Shown here: one piece after another, positions 11,601 through 20,538 of the stretch
Layout: every line of letters starts with the position of its first letter
Numbering within the stretch: position 1 is the stretch's first letter
Origin: Streptomyces sp. CNH099
GTDB lineage: Bacteria; Actinomycetota; Actinomycetes; Streptomycetales; Streptomycetaceae
Direction of reading: 5' to 3'
Length of the DNA: 64,000 bases
Assembly: GCA_000514715.1 (NCBI GenBank)
Contig: AZWL01000010.1
Location: 62,172 to 126,171, forward strand
Program-made: the position numbers and the translations under genes
The notes under the pieces: model-generated
What the model was told of the DNA's origin: nothing
The model's database searches: none
Seen by the model: only the letters and a program-made list of their open reading frames with translations

Positions 11601-12845
11601 TCAGCTCACGCACGGCGGCCCCGCCGTGACCTTCCGCTGCTCCGTCACCGCGGTCGCCAGCCGGCGGGCGGCGTGCCGGATCAGCCGCTCCAGGTCGGCG
11701 CAGTACACCGAGGGGTTGCGGAACCCCTCACCGGCCCGGAAGCGGTGCGCGTAGTTGCCGCCGCCGCACACCCCGACCACCGGGCAGCCGCGGCACTGCG
11801 CGGACAGCGCGTGCAGCCCCAGCTGCCGGGCGGCGATGCCGGGGTGGTCCAGCGCCTCGTCGAAGGAGTTGTGGAAGACGTCGAGGCCGGTGCCCGCCGC
11901 ACCTTCGTACACCGACTTCAGGGAGTCGATCTGCTCGATGGCGCCGTCGGTCTCCACCACGAGCGCCGTGACCGGCGAGAGACCCACGGCCTCGGTGCCG
12001 CTCGGCCGGCCCAGCAGCAGCCCGAGGATCTCGGTGAACAGCCGCACCCGCGGCGACGGCCGCGGCAGGTCCCACCACAGGTCGAAGACCTCGCAGAGCC
12101 AGTCGCCGTACGGGGTCGAGCCGCGGCCCGGCGCGGGAGCCGGCGGCGCCGACCAGTTCGCGTGCGGCAGCAGGAAGTTGACGACGGGCGGCCCCAGAGA
12201 GCACAGCGAGTCCAGCACCGCGACCGGCGGGGCGGTGACGTCGACCGTGCACAGGATGCCGCCGTGGCTCTCCGGATGCCGCCGCAGCAGCCGCGCCGCC
12301 CGCTCCAGGGCGGGCCAGGAAGGGCGCCCGGCGTGGTCGACACGGCGGCCGTTCAGTTCGGGCGTGCCACCGTCGGCGCTCAGGCCCACCCGGATACCGC
12401 CCGCCGCGAGCGTCGCCAGCGCGGACTCGGTGAGCAGGGTGCCGTTGGTCTGCACGCCGGCGACGACGGTGCAGTCGGCCGGCAGCGCCGCCCGCACCAG
12501 CTCCACCTGCCGGACCAGCGAGGCGGCGCCGACGAGCAGCGGCTCACCGCCGTGCAGCACGATGTGGATCCGGCGCAGCCCGTGGGCGCGTACGTGCTCG
12601 GCGATGCGCCGGGCTGCGCGGCGGGTGACGGCCTCCGGCATCCGGGCGGGGCGGTCGCGCCAGCCGCTGTCGGCGCCGTGGTAGACGTAGCAGTAGGTGC
12701 ACGACAGGTTGCAGCGGCTGTGCACCTTCAGGATGAACTGCCGGAACGGCACCGCCCGGACGCCGGCGGCGCGCAGCCGGTCGACGTCCAGCAGGCGGCC
12801 GGGCCAGGGCGCCTGCTGTTCCGCACCCGTGCCTCCGTAGTCCAT
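11601..12845 (-). CDS. fxsB: FxsB-type radical SAM/SPASM cyclophane-forming peptide maturase
   Basis: A 414-residue radical SAM enzyme predicted to crosslink an aromatic side chain to a nearby beta-carbon in the small precursor encoded just upstream. The canonical cluster motif CNLSCTYC is at 45-52 (Cys 45, 49, 52). HGGEP near 107 is part of the SAM-binding site. The SPASM region near the C-terminus has Cys 351, 354 and 360 and a further Cys 382 for auxiliary clusters. The ATG at 12845 has GGGGAG seven bases upstream; the in-frame upstream extension is poorly coding. Family membership is strong; the exact crosslink is not known. Confidence 0.88.
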   Translation of the reverse strand: MDYGGTGAEQQAPWPGRLLDVDRLRAAGVRAVPFRQFILKVHSRCNLSCTYCYVYHGADSGWRDRPARMPEAVTRRAARRIAEHVRAHGLRRIHIVLHGGEPLLVGAASLVRQVELVRAALPADCTVVAGVQTNGTLLTESALATLAAGGIRVGLSADGGTPELNGRRVDHAGRPSWPALERAARLLRRHPESHGGILCTVDVTAPPVAVLDSLCSLGPPVVNFLLPHANWSAPPAPAPGRGSTPYGDWLCEVFDLWWDLPRPSPRVRLFTEILGLLLGRPSGTEAVGLSPVTALVVETDGAIEQIDSLKSVYEGAAGTGLDVFHNSFDEALDHPGIAARQLGLHALSAQCRGCPVVGVCGGGNYAHRFRAGEGFRNPSVYCADLERLIRHAARRLATAVTEQRKVTAGPPCVS

Positions 12846-13045
12846 GCGGCTCCCCGGTCCCCCGAGTCCGGACGGTGACGACCCACCGCCCCTGAATGCA
12901 TGGCGCACTCGTCACACGCGTGAAACCCGGCGGCAGCCCAACTGACTGCTTCTGTACGTAATCTGCCGCAATCTGACCGCCCGGCTTCGTCGGCGGGCTT
13001 GAGGTGGCGTCGGCCGGAGTGTGCGCCCTGGGCTTGTGCAGCGCC

Positions 13046-13264
13046 CTAGTCGTCGTCGTCAGGGCGGCCGTTCTCGAAGTAGGCCGCGGCCTCGTTGCCG
13101 GACGGCCAGTCGCGGAGCAGGTGGGCGACGGCTCCCGCGAGCACCGGCGGCTCGCCGCGGGCGGCCACCGCGTGCACGTCGACGTCGCTGAAGTCGGGCA
13201 GAAGGACGGCCGGGCCTGCGGCTGACGGTGTCCCGTCCGGCTTCGCCGACAGGGGGTTCTCCAC
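13046..13264 (-). CDS. Small cyclophane-RiPP-type precursor peptide with atypical YFENG tail
   Basis: A 72-residue acidic peptide started by GTG with an excellent GGAGGAGA site. A leader-like segment (about 18-52, LLPDFSDVDVHAVAARG then VLAGAVAHLLRD) has the spacing and hydrophobic pattern of FxsA leaders. The C-terminal part reads NEAAAYFENG followed by RP and four aspartates. FxsA peptides normally end FxSxx at the carboxyl terminus, which is absent here. Candidate three-residue crosslink sites are Y62-F63-E64, F63-E64-N65 and W53-P54-S55. It sits 200 bp upstream of the maturase on the same strand. It may belong to a YxD-tail or related cyclophane class rather than true FxsA. Confidence 0.75.
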   Translation of the reverse strand: MENPLSAKPDGTPSAAGPAVLLPDFSDVDVHAVAARGEPPVLAGAVAHLLRDWPSGNEAAAYFENGRPDDDD

Positions 13265-13330
13265 GCTGTTCTCCTCCGGAAGGGTGTGAGAGTCCTTCCC
13301 CGAACAGTCGTGCAGCGAAACGGACCGGGG

Positions 13331-16300
13331 TCAGTCCTCGCCTTCGAGCGTGCGGATCTGCTCCCGGGTCAGCTCCGCCCCGGCGCTGTCCGTCTGCTCC
13401 GCGCGGTTCCACTGCTCCCAGGCGTCGCGGTACGCCCGGAGCGCCGCCGCCCGGCCCGCGGTCGGCTCCAGCATCTGGCCGCGCCGGTGGTGCGCGCGGG
13501 CGGCGTCGGCCGGATCGCCGGCCCGCTCGGCCAGCAGCGCCGCGCGCCGGTAGCAGTCCGCCGCCCGCTCCTGCCGCTGCCGGAACTCGGTCCGCAGGTC
13601 TATCAGCAGCTGCACGTCCCCCAGCTCCAGCCAGGCGTGGGCGCGCACCCGCGGCGGCGCCTCGTCCTCGCGCGCGGCGAGGTCGAGCACCCACTCCGCC
13701 TCGTACAGGTCGGTGCGGGTGCCGAACGACTCGTACCGCAGCCGCAGGGACCTGCCGAACAGCAACTGCCGCCGCGGCAGGTCCGGGTGGCGCTGCGGCG
13801 TCTCCGCCAGCACCTCGCGCAGCACCGGCACCGCCCGGCCGCGCAGGTCGGTGTCGCCGGGGGCGAGCCGGGCGCGGCGCAGCAACAGCTCGCCGTGCTC
13901 GGTCAGCACCTCGCCGTACAGCGCCGCGCCGGGCGGCAGCAGCCGCCGCGCCTCCGCCAGCCACCCGTCGGCCTCGACCAGCAGCTCGCCGGCCCCGCCG
14001 CGGGTGAACTCCGCGACCCGCACCTGCGCCTTGCGGCGCAGGCTCTCGGCGTGCAGCCGGTAGTCATCGAGGGCGGCGGCGAGCCGCCCGGCCCGGTCGA
14101 GCGCGGCCAGCGCCCGGCCCGCGCCGGCGTCGCCGGCCGCGGTCGTGTTCGCCTCCGCCAGGTCGAGCAGCGCCTCGCACTCCTGCCGCCGCTGCTCCGG
14201 CCCGTCCTCCATCCGCAGCAGGTCGACGCCGGTACGCAGGTCGGCCGCGGCGCGCAGCCCGTACGCCCGCGTCTCGTCTATCGTCTGCTCCGCGTGGGCG
14301 CGGCCGAGGGTGACGCGGCCGCGGGCGAGGAACAGCCGGGCGGGCACCAGCTCGTCGTCGGGCCAGCCGGCCAGCAGCTCGTCTATCGTCTCCTCGGCCT
14401 CGTGCAGCGCGTCGCCGTCGCCGGTCAGCGAGTGCAGCCGGCGCAGCACCTCGGCGAGCAGCCCGCCGCGCTCCTGCCGGGCGGCCTGCGTGGTGGCCAG
14501 GGCGCGGCTGCCGCGCAGGTGGGCGGCCGACTCGTGGAGCGCCGCGACGGCCTGCTCGTGCTCGCCGTCGGCCGCGCGCTCGCGCGCCACCTCCCACATC
14601 ACCTCGGCGTACGTGAGCCGTTCGCGCAGCGGCGGCCCCTCGGCCGGCACCGGGGGTGCGCCGCCGCCCGCGGCCGGTCCGGGGCCCGCCGCGGCCAGCG
14701 CGCCGCGCGCCCACCGCTCGGCCTCCGCCAGCGCGTCCGGCTCCCGCAGCCGCTGCCAGTGCAGCAGCAGGGCCCGCGCGAGCAGCCCCTGCTGCGCGCT
14801 GTCCCGCTCCTCGACGACGGCGCGGCGCAGCGCCCGTACGGCGTCCAGCAAGTCCCGGACGCTGCGGGTGCGCTCGTACCGCTGCAGCAGTTCCGCGCCG
14901 CCGGCCGCGGCGGGGTCGCGGAAGGTGGGCTGGAAGGCCCGCAGCACCTGCTCGGAGACGCGCGCGAACTGGTCCGGGACCCGGCCGCCGCCGAGGTCGG
15001 GCTCGCGGTCCCCGCCGGAGAGGTAGGCGACCGCGACGGCCGGGAAGTTGCGCGCGCCCTGCCCGAAGGTCCGCTCGATGTACAGCGAGCAGTGCTTGAG
15101 CACCAGCGCCGCCTCGCCGTGGCTGAGCCGGCGCAGCAGCAGCTCGCGCACGCCGGGGCGGAAGTCGAACCACGGGTCGTCGCCGACCGGTTCGCGACCC
15201 GGCTCCCGGGCCGCCTCGGACACCGGCTCGCGCGCCTCGACCAGCTCGCTGAGCAGGATCTCGGCGGTCTCCGCCGGCCCGGTGTCGGGGAACAGGGCGC
15301 GCTGCACCAGCCGGATGACGGGCAGCACCAGCGGCACGGCGGCGAGGTGGATGGCCAGCAGCCGCGCCGCCGGCGAGGCCGTCGCGTCGAACGCGGCGAG
15401 CGTGGCGGCGGGGTCGGTGCCGGCGTCCGCGGGCCGGGCGGCGGCGGCCGGGACGGTGTCCGTTCCCCCGGCGGTACGGCGCACCCAGCCGGCGGCGCCG
15501 GGCAGCGAGAGCCCCTCGCCGGCGGCGAGCAGCCGGGCCCAGGTGCCGACCGCGGCGGGCTCGGGCGCGAGCACCGGCAGCGGCCGGGCGCCGGCCGGCG
15601 GCGTGTCGCCGCGGGTGCCGGGGCGGAAGTCCAGCGTCGGGTACGGGCTGGGCTGGCGGACGAGCAGCCCGGGCAGCGCCGGGAACGGCATCTCCCGCCA
15701 CCGCCGGTGCGGCAGCGGCTGGACGACGGCGACGGGGGCGGTGCCGAGCCAGCCGTGCAGCATCCGCTGCATCCGCCCGTCGCGCCACATCGGGCCCGCG
15801 CAGTCGCTGAGCACGAGCGTCAGCCGGCGCCCGCCGGGGTCGTGCAGCTGGCCGGCGTCCTGCAGCACCGACGGGCGGCCGGCCTCGCCGGTGCAGCCGA
15901 CGCCGCCGTCGGGCAGCGGGTGCAGGCGGTGCACGGTGACGTCGCGGAACGCGCCGGAGCGCTCGGAGACCGTACGCAGGTCCTCCAGCAGCCGGCCCCA
16001 CACCTCCATGGCGGGCGAGGCGTCCATGAGCAACTGCAGCGTGGCGCGCCGCCGCGGCGTCCGCAGCACCGGGATGACCAGGTCGGCCCGGGCGCTCAGC
16101 TCCGCGGTCGCGTCCTCGTCCAGCTCGCCGGGCGCCACCGCCGCCACCCGCGGCTGGTAGCGCCGCAGGGGGCGCAGGGCGCGCTGCAGCGGCACCAGCG
16201 CGGGGAGCGCGGGCGGCTCCGGCACGCCGACCCGGCCGACCTGGCGGTACCCGCGGGCGTCCGCGCCCGGGGGTGCGCCGGGCGCCGTGTCGTGCACGGG

Positions 16301-16726
16301 CGTACGCGGGGAGAGGACCGGGCCTGCCGCGAGCCCCACGTGCCGCTCGGGCGCCCGGTAGGCCCCCGCGCCGGTGTCGTCGGCGGCGTCGCGGGCGTGC
16401 GCGGCGTCCTCGGCGCCCTCGGTGCCGGGGGCGGCGGCCCCGGCGGCGCGGGCACCGGCGCCGGAGCCGGAGCGGGTGGCGGAGCGGGTGGCGGAGTCGG
16501 GAAAAGTGGCCGATTCCATGCGGGTCGCCGCCCCCGGCGCGGCATCCGGGTCCGCGCCCCCTGCCGCGGCGTCCGCCGCGTCGGCGCTGCGCGCCAGCTC
16601 CTCGGCGAGCCACAGGACGTCGGCGAGGCCGCGGGCGTCCGGGGACAGTCCGGCCGCCAGAAGCCGGCCCACCAGCTCCTCGGCGCCCTGCCCGCCCGCA
16701 CCCCCGCGCCCCGCCATCGCGCTCAC
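13331..16726 (-). CDS. SAV_2336-type protein with vWA-like domain and helical repeat tail
   Basis: A 1131-residue protein whose helical N-terminus (about 5-50, GAEELVGRLLAAGLSP) is the SAV_2336 N-terminal domain. A disordered Ala/Gly/Asp-rich linker follows (about 50-165). About 225-370 looks like a von Willebrand A fold, with a metal-site motif MDASPAM at 234-240 and LVLSDCAGPMW about 80 residues later. The C-terminal third is alpha-helical, TPR-like. The GTG at 16726 overlaps the MoxR stop as GTGA; an ATG three codons later is the alternative start. Coupling to MoxR fits the MoxR-vWA partnership; the vWA assignment is by motif only. Confidence 0.8.
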   Translation of the reverse strand: MSAMAGRGGAGGQGAEELVGRLLAAGLSPDARGLADVLWLAEELARSADAADAAAGGADPDAAPGAATRMESATFPDSATRSATRSGSGAGARAAGAAAPGTEGAEDAAHARDAADDTGAGAYRAPERHVGLAAGPVLSPRTPVHDTAPGAPPGADARGYRQVGRVGVPEPPALPALVPLQRALRPLRRYQPRVAAVAPGELDEDATAELSARADLVIPVLRTPRRRATLQLLMDASPAMEVWGRLLEDLRTVSERSGAFRDVTVHRLHPLPDGGVGCTGEAGRPSVLQDAGQLHDPGGRRLTLVLSDCAGPMWRDGRMQRMLHGWLGTAPVAVVQPLPHRRWREMPFPALPGLLVRQPSPYPTLDFRPGTRGDTPPAGARPLPVLAPEPAAVGTWARLLAAGEGLSLPGAAGWVRRTAGGTDTVPAAAARPADAGTDPAATLAAFDATASPAARLLAIHLAAVPLVLPVIRLVQRALFPDTGPAETAEILLSELVEAREPVSEAAREPGREPVGDDPWFDFRPGVRELLLRRLSHGEAALVLKHCSLYIERTFGQGARNFPAVAVAYLSGGDREPDLGGGRVPDQFARVSEQVLRAFQPTFRDPAAAGGAELLQRYERTRSVRDLLDAVRALRRAVVEERDSAQQGLLARALLLHWQRLREPDALAEAERWARGALAAAGPGPAAGGGAPPVPAEGPPLRERLTYAEVMWEVARERAADGEHEQAVAALHESAAHLRGSRALATTQAARQERGGLLAEVLRRLHSLTGDGDALHEAEETIDELLAGWPDDELVPARLFLARGRVTLGRAHAEQTIDETRAYGLRAAADLRTGVDLLRMEDGPEQRRQECEALLDLAEANTTAAGDAGAGRALAALDRAGRLAAALDDYRLHAESLRRKAQVRVAEFTRGGAGELLVEADGWLAEARRLLPPGAALYGEVLTEHGELLLRRARLAPGDTDLRGRAVPVLREVLAETPQRHPDLPRRQLLFGRSLRLRYESFGTRTDLYEAEWVLDLAAREDEAPPRVRAHAWLELGDVQLLIDLRTEFRQRQERAADCYRRAALLAERAGDPADAARAHHRRGQMLEPTAGRAAALRAYRDAWEQWNRAEQTDSAGAELTREQIRTLEGED

Positions 16727-17847
16727 CGCGGCCTGTTGATGGGCCGCATCAGCTCCTCGGTGACGCGCCTGGCGGAGCCGTCCGCCGGGTCCCAGTCGGC
16801 CTGCCGGGTCAGTTCGATGGCGTTGAGCAGTTGGTCCACGGCGCGCACGTCGCCGGCGCCGGCCGCCAGGAAGCGGTCGATCATCTCCCCGAACCGCTCG
16901 TCGTCGCCCTCGGGGAAGTGCGCCCGCACCATCCCCGTCAGCCGCGCCCGGTCCGGCACCGGCAGCTGCAGCTCGATGCAGCGGCGGCGCAGCGGCGCCG
17001 GGAACTCGCGCTCGCCGTTGCTGGTGAGCACGATGAACGGGAAGGCGCCGCAGCGCACCCGGCCGCCGCGCACGGGCACTTTCGTACCGTCGTCGCTGAG
17101 CACCTCGACGACCGGCGCGCGGTCGGCGATCCGCTCCAGCTCGGGGATCGTGAACTCGCCCTCCTCCAGGACGTGGAGGAGGTCGTTGGGCAGGTCGATG
17201 TCGCTCTTGTCCAGCTCGTCCACGAGCAGCACGCGCGGGCGCGCGGAGGGCAGCAGGGCGGTGCCCAGCGGGCCGAGGCGGATGTAGCGCCCGATGCCGC
17301 CGCCGGGCTCGTCGGCGGCGTCCGCGTGGGCCGGGGAGGCCGCGTCGTGGGCGTCGGTGGCACCGGCGGCGTCGGTGGCACCGGCGGCCTCGGCGGTGCG
17401 GGCCGCGTCGGCCGGGTCCGCGGCGGGCCGGCGGGTGGCGCGTTCCAGCTGGGCGTCCTGCAGCCGGCCGATGGCGTCGTAGGCGTACAGGCCGTCGCGC
17501 AGCGTGCTGCGGCTGACGATCGGCCAGGTGAGGACCCGGCCGAGCCCCAGCTCGTACGCCACCGAGTGCGCGAGCGTGCTCTTGCCGCTGCCGGCCTGCC
17601 CGGTGACGAGCAGCGGGCGGCGCAGATACAGCGCGGCGTTGACCATCTCGCACTCGCGGGTGCTGGGCCGGTGGTGGCTGGCCTCGCGGCGCCGCTGGCC
17701 GAGCCTGCGCTCGGAGGACGGCTCCAGCGCGGCCGGCGGTGGCACCGGCGGGCCGCCGTCGAATTCTCGCCATGGCGGCGGTTCCGGCAGTCTCTCCATG
17801 CCGTCGTGGGGGGCGCCGGTGCCTCGGTAGATGAGCCACTCGCTCAC
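16723..17847 (-). CDS. MoxR-type AAA+ ATPase
   Basis: A 374-residue AAA+ ATPase of the MoxR/RavA kind, a chaperone-like remodeller that acts with vWA proteins. Walker A GQAGSGKS is at 83-90, Walker B VLLVDELD at 206-213 and the sensor-1 segment VLTSNGE at 273-279. An Ala/Asp-rich insert (about 143-182) contains 18-bp tandem DNA repeats near 17350-17390. The GTG at 17847 has AAGGGG at good spacing. It is translationally coupled to the SAV_2336/vWA gene by a 4-base overlap. Confidence 0.9.
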   Translation of the reverse strand: MSEWLIYRGTGAPHDGMERLPEPPPWREFDGGPPVPPPAALEPSSERRLGQRRREASHHRPSTRECEMVNAALYLRRPLLVTGQAGSGKSTLAHSVAYELGLGRVLTWPIVSRSTLRDGLYAYDAIGRLQDAQLERATRRPAADPADAARTAEAAGATDAAGATDAHDAASPAHADAADEPGGGIGRYIRLGPLGTALLPSARPRVLLVDELDKSDIDLPNDLLHVLEEGEFTIPELERIADRAPVVEVLSDDGTKVPVRGGRVRCGAFPFIVLTSNGEREFPAPLRRRCIELQLPVPDRARLTGMVRAHFPEGDDERFGEMIDRFLAAGAGDVRAVDQLLNAIELTRQADWDPADGSARRVTEELMRPINRPR

Positions 17848-18309
17848 GTCGTAACCCCTTTGTCGCCGACCGGGCAGCGGGCTTGCCCCACTGTCTGCCC
17901 GGCGACGGACGGGGGCAACCCTCACGGGGATAAGAGGCTAGCCGGGCGCGCTGACGCCGGGTGCCGAATCGGCCAATCCGCGTGGTGGCGGGCGGATTTC
18001 GTCCAACCGCGCGGGCGGTGCGCGGTGTTCGCGCGTACGGCGCGTCCGGCGGCTACGGCGCGTCCGGACGGCCGCGCGCCGTTCACCCGTTCACCGGGCC
18101 GCGGGTCCGCCGGGCCACCCGTTCAGCGGCACCCGTCCGCCGCCCACGGGCCGTGCGCCGAGCGTGCGCCGCGCACCGCGGGCGCCCGAAGGCGCACGGC
18201 GGCCCGCCCCGCCCCCGCACAGCCCGCCCGCGCCGATGGCGTCGTCCACACCCCCCCACCCGCTCCCACCACCGCACCCGCATGCGCACACACCGCACAG
18301 CCCGCCCGC
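17848..18309. other. 462-bp intergenic region inside the conflict-like cluster
   Basis: No convincing gene on either strand. It holds two TACGGCGCGTCCGG copies (about 18036-18068) and a partial duplicate of the 3' end of the protease gene (18214-18243). A promoter for the MoxR-vWA pair presumably lies at its left end, but no clear hexamers were seen. Confidence 0.5.
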
Positions 18310-18333
18310 TCACCCGCCCGCGCCGATGGCGTC
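18214..18333. repeat. Partial tandem duplication of the protease gene tail
   Basis: A 21-bp block (18313-18333) that encodes the last residues DAIGAGG of the protease recurs at 18223-18243. A flanking 16-bp block recurs at 18215 and 18293. The copies are about 78-90 bp apart, consistent with a small local duplication followed by a 12-bp insertion. Confidence 0.65.
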
Positions 18334-20538
18334 ATCCGCATCGTCGTAGAACAAGATCACGTCCGCCGCACAGCCCCGGCCCGTCTCCAGCGCCTCCCGG
18401 CGCACCTCGTGCAGCCGCTCCGGCAGATCGCGCACGACCGTTCCTGCAGCGTCCGCGAGCAGCGCCGCCAGCTCCTCGTGGTACGCCGTGCACCCCTCGC
18501 CGCACTCGTCGTCCCGGTGGCCGTCCGCGCGCCACAGCGCCACCGCCGTGCCCTCGTCCAGCAGCTGCCCCACGACCGCCGACCGGCCGCTGCCGTCGCC
18601 CAGCGCGTGGCAGAACACCGGCACCGCGCCGTCGTCGGCCGCACGCCCCCAGCCCGGCGGCTCGGCGCGCACCAGCCGCTGCCGCGGCGCCCGGCTCATC
18701 CGCCGCCACCGGTCGCGCCACAGCGGGTCCGGCACCGGCCCGGCGCGCGCCGCGTCCCGGTGCACCACCGGACGCACCGTGCCGGCCGGCGGGCGGGCGG
18801 CGGTGGACCGGCCGGAGGCCGGCAGCTCCCAGCGGTAGGTGGCCTGCGCCTGCCGCTCCTCCGGCAGCGCCACCTCCAGCCGCACCCGCGTCTGCGCCTC
18901 GGCGTCGGCGCCGAGCAGCTGCGGCGCGAGCGCCCGGAGCACCTGCTCCTCCGCCTCCTCGAACGGCCCGCCGGCATACGACTGGTCGAGCGCGACGTGC
19001 TCCCACTCCCCCTTGCCGTAGCCGCGCCGCACGGTCCAGTTGTAGCGGGGCACGGCCGGCGCGGCGGGGTCGCGGAACGGCAGTTCGTCGAACGTGACGA
19101 GGACGCTGACGGGGGCGCGCCGCACGGCGCGGATCTCCCGCCGCTGGCGCGGCGTCAGCTCGCCCGCGCGCTCCGCGACCCACGCTTCGAGGGAGTCGAC
19201 GGCGTCGCGGGCGGCGACGGCCTGTGCGGCGTCGGCGCCCGCGCCGGAGCCGGTCTCGGCGGCGGCCTCGCGGGCCACCAGCTTGAGGTACAGCAGCATG
19301 TCGCGCAGCGCGCGCTCCGGCGCGCACTGCCGGTGCAGCAGGCCGTGGCCGTCGCGCCAGTCGCGCAGCCACCGGTCGCCCAGCGGGCGGCCCTGGATGT
19401 CGAGCACGTGGTGCACCAGCCGTTCGACGACCTCGGGGTCGCGCGGCGCGGGCAGGTCGGCGAGCCGCTTGAGCGCGCTGAGGCGGTCGAGCGCGCCCCA
19501 GGCGCCGAAGCGCTGCGGGCCGAGCGCGCGCTGCAGGTCGGTCCAGGAGGTGCGTTCGTCGTCGATGCCGTGGTGGCGGCGCCAGTGCCAGGCGTCGTGC
19601 AGCCGCATCAGCTCGCGGTACGGCTCGGGGCCGAGCCCCGGCGCCCCCGGGAGCAGGTGGTCGGGCGAGAGCGCGTGCAGCTCGGCGAGGGAGACGGCGG
19701 TGCCGCCGCCGGTGCCGGTGCGGTAGCGGGCCTTGACGACGCCGACGACCTCGCCGCGGCCGAGGTGCAGCACGGGCCCGCCGGAGGCCCCCCGGCGGAT
19801 GGGGGTGGGGGTGCCGAGCAGGATCTGCTGCCCGTTGCGCCCGGCGAACTCGGCGCTCAGCAGCGCCGCGTCGCCCCCGGCCAGGGGGCGCCCGGGGGCG
19901 CTGAGGAGGACGGCCTCGTCGAGGAAGTCGTCGTAGCGGTCGCCGAGCCAGACGGGTTCGCTGCCGGCCGGCGGGCCGGCGACGGACGGGACGGCGACGG
20001 ACGAGCCGACGACGGGGCCGTGCTCGCCCCCGAACCGGCCCGCGAACGGCGCCTCGCCCCCCGGCACGCCGCCCGGCACATGACCCGGCATGTCGCCGGG
20101 CATGTCGCCCGGCAGGTCGCCCGCTCCCGCCGCGTCGCCGCGCGCGGGCAGCAGGCGTACGAGGGCCAGATCCGGCCCCACGTTCATCACCGCTTCGGCG
20201 AACGCCTCGTCCCTTATCTCCGGGTCGCGCCCCATCCGCGCCGCCGTGCCGTCCGGCGACGGCATGCTGTACTCCACCCGCCCCGGCACCGTACGCCCGC
20301 CCACGACCACGCCGACCAGCTCGCCCGGCGCCGTACCGCGCCGCCAGCCGTCGGGGTGGACGAAGACGTGCGCGCAGGTCAGCACCCACTCCGGCGCGAC
20401 GAGGAACCCGCTGCCCCACAGCGAGCGGTCCCGGGCACCGGGTGCCGCCCGGATCTCGACCGTCGCCGCCGCGGCCAGATCACACAGCCGGCGCCGCGCG
20501 TACTCGCCGGACTCGCTGCTCTCGATCGGAACCCTCAT
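18310..20538 (-). CDS. Trypsin-like serine protease with probable VMAP-C domain
   Basis: A 742-residue protein with an N-terminal S1-type protease domain (about 20-275). The catalytic triad looks intact: H57 in LTCAHVF, D123 in PDLALVRL and S252 in RGASGGPV. No signal peptide is seen, so it is probably cytoplasmic. Short PGDM/PGHV-type repeats lie at about 143-160. The C-terminal half (about 300-740) resembles the vWA-MoxR-associated C-terminal domain (VMAP-C) seen in such proteases. The ATG overlaps the upstream Trypco1 stop by four bases. In these systems the protease is thought to be the effector; the target is unknown. Confidence 0.83.
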   Translation of the reverse strand: MRVPIESSESGEYARRRLCDLAAAATVEIRAAPGARDRSLWGSGFLVAPEWVLTCAHVFVHPDGWRRGTAPGELVGVVVGGRTVPGRVEYSMPSPDGTAARMGRDPEIRDEAFAEAVMNVGPDLALVRLLPARGDAAGAGDLPGDMPGDMPGHVPGGVPGGEAPFAGRFGGEHGPVVGSSVAVPSVAGPPAGSEPVWLGDRYDDFLDEAVLLSAPGRPLAGGDAALLSAEFAGRNGQQILLGTPTPIRRGASGGPVLHLGRGEVVGVVKARYRTGTGGGTAVSLAELHALSPDHLLPGAPGLGPEPYRELMRLHDAWHWRRHHGIDDERTSWTDLQRALGPQRFGAWGALDRLSALKRLADLPAPRDPEVVERLVHHVLDIQGRPLGDRWLRDWRDGHGLLHRQCAPERALRDMLLYLKLVAREAAAETGSGAGADAAQAVAARDAVDSLEAWVAERAGELTPRQRREIRAVRRAPVSVLVTFDELPFRDPAAPAVPRYNWTVRRGYGKGEWEHVALDQSYAGGPFEEAEEQVLRALAPQLLGADAEAQTRVRLEVALPEERQAQATYRWELPASGRSTAARPPAGTVRPVVHRDAARAGPVPDPLWRDRWRRMSRAPRQRLVRAEPPGWGRAADDGAVPVFCHALGDGSGRSAVVGQLLDEGTAVALWRADGHRDDECGEGCTAYHEELAALLADAAGTVVRDLPERLHEVRREALETGRGCAADVILFYDDADDAIGAGG

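Noticed and set aside
18083..18349. Small overlapping ORFs of 60-76 codons on both strands in the intergenic region.
   Set aside because: They lack ribosome-binding sites, overlap each other and have Arg/Gly/Ala-biased translations typical of shadow frames.
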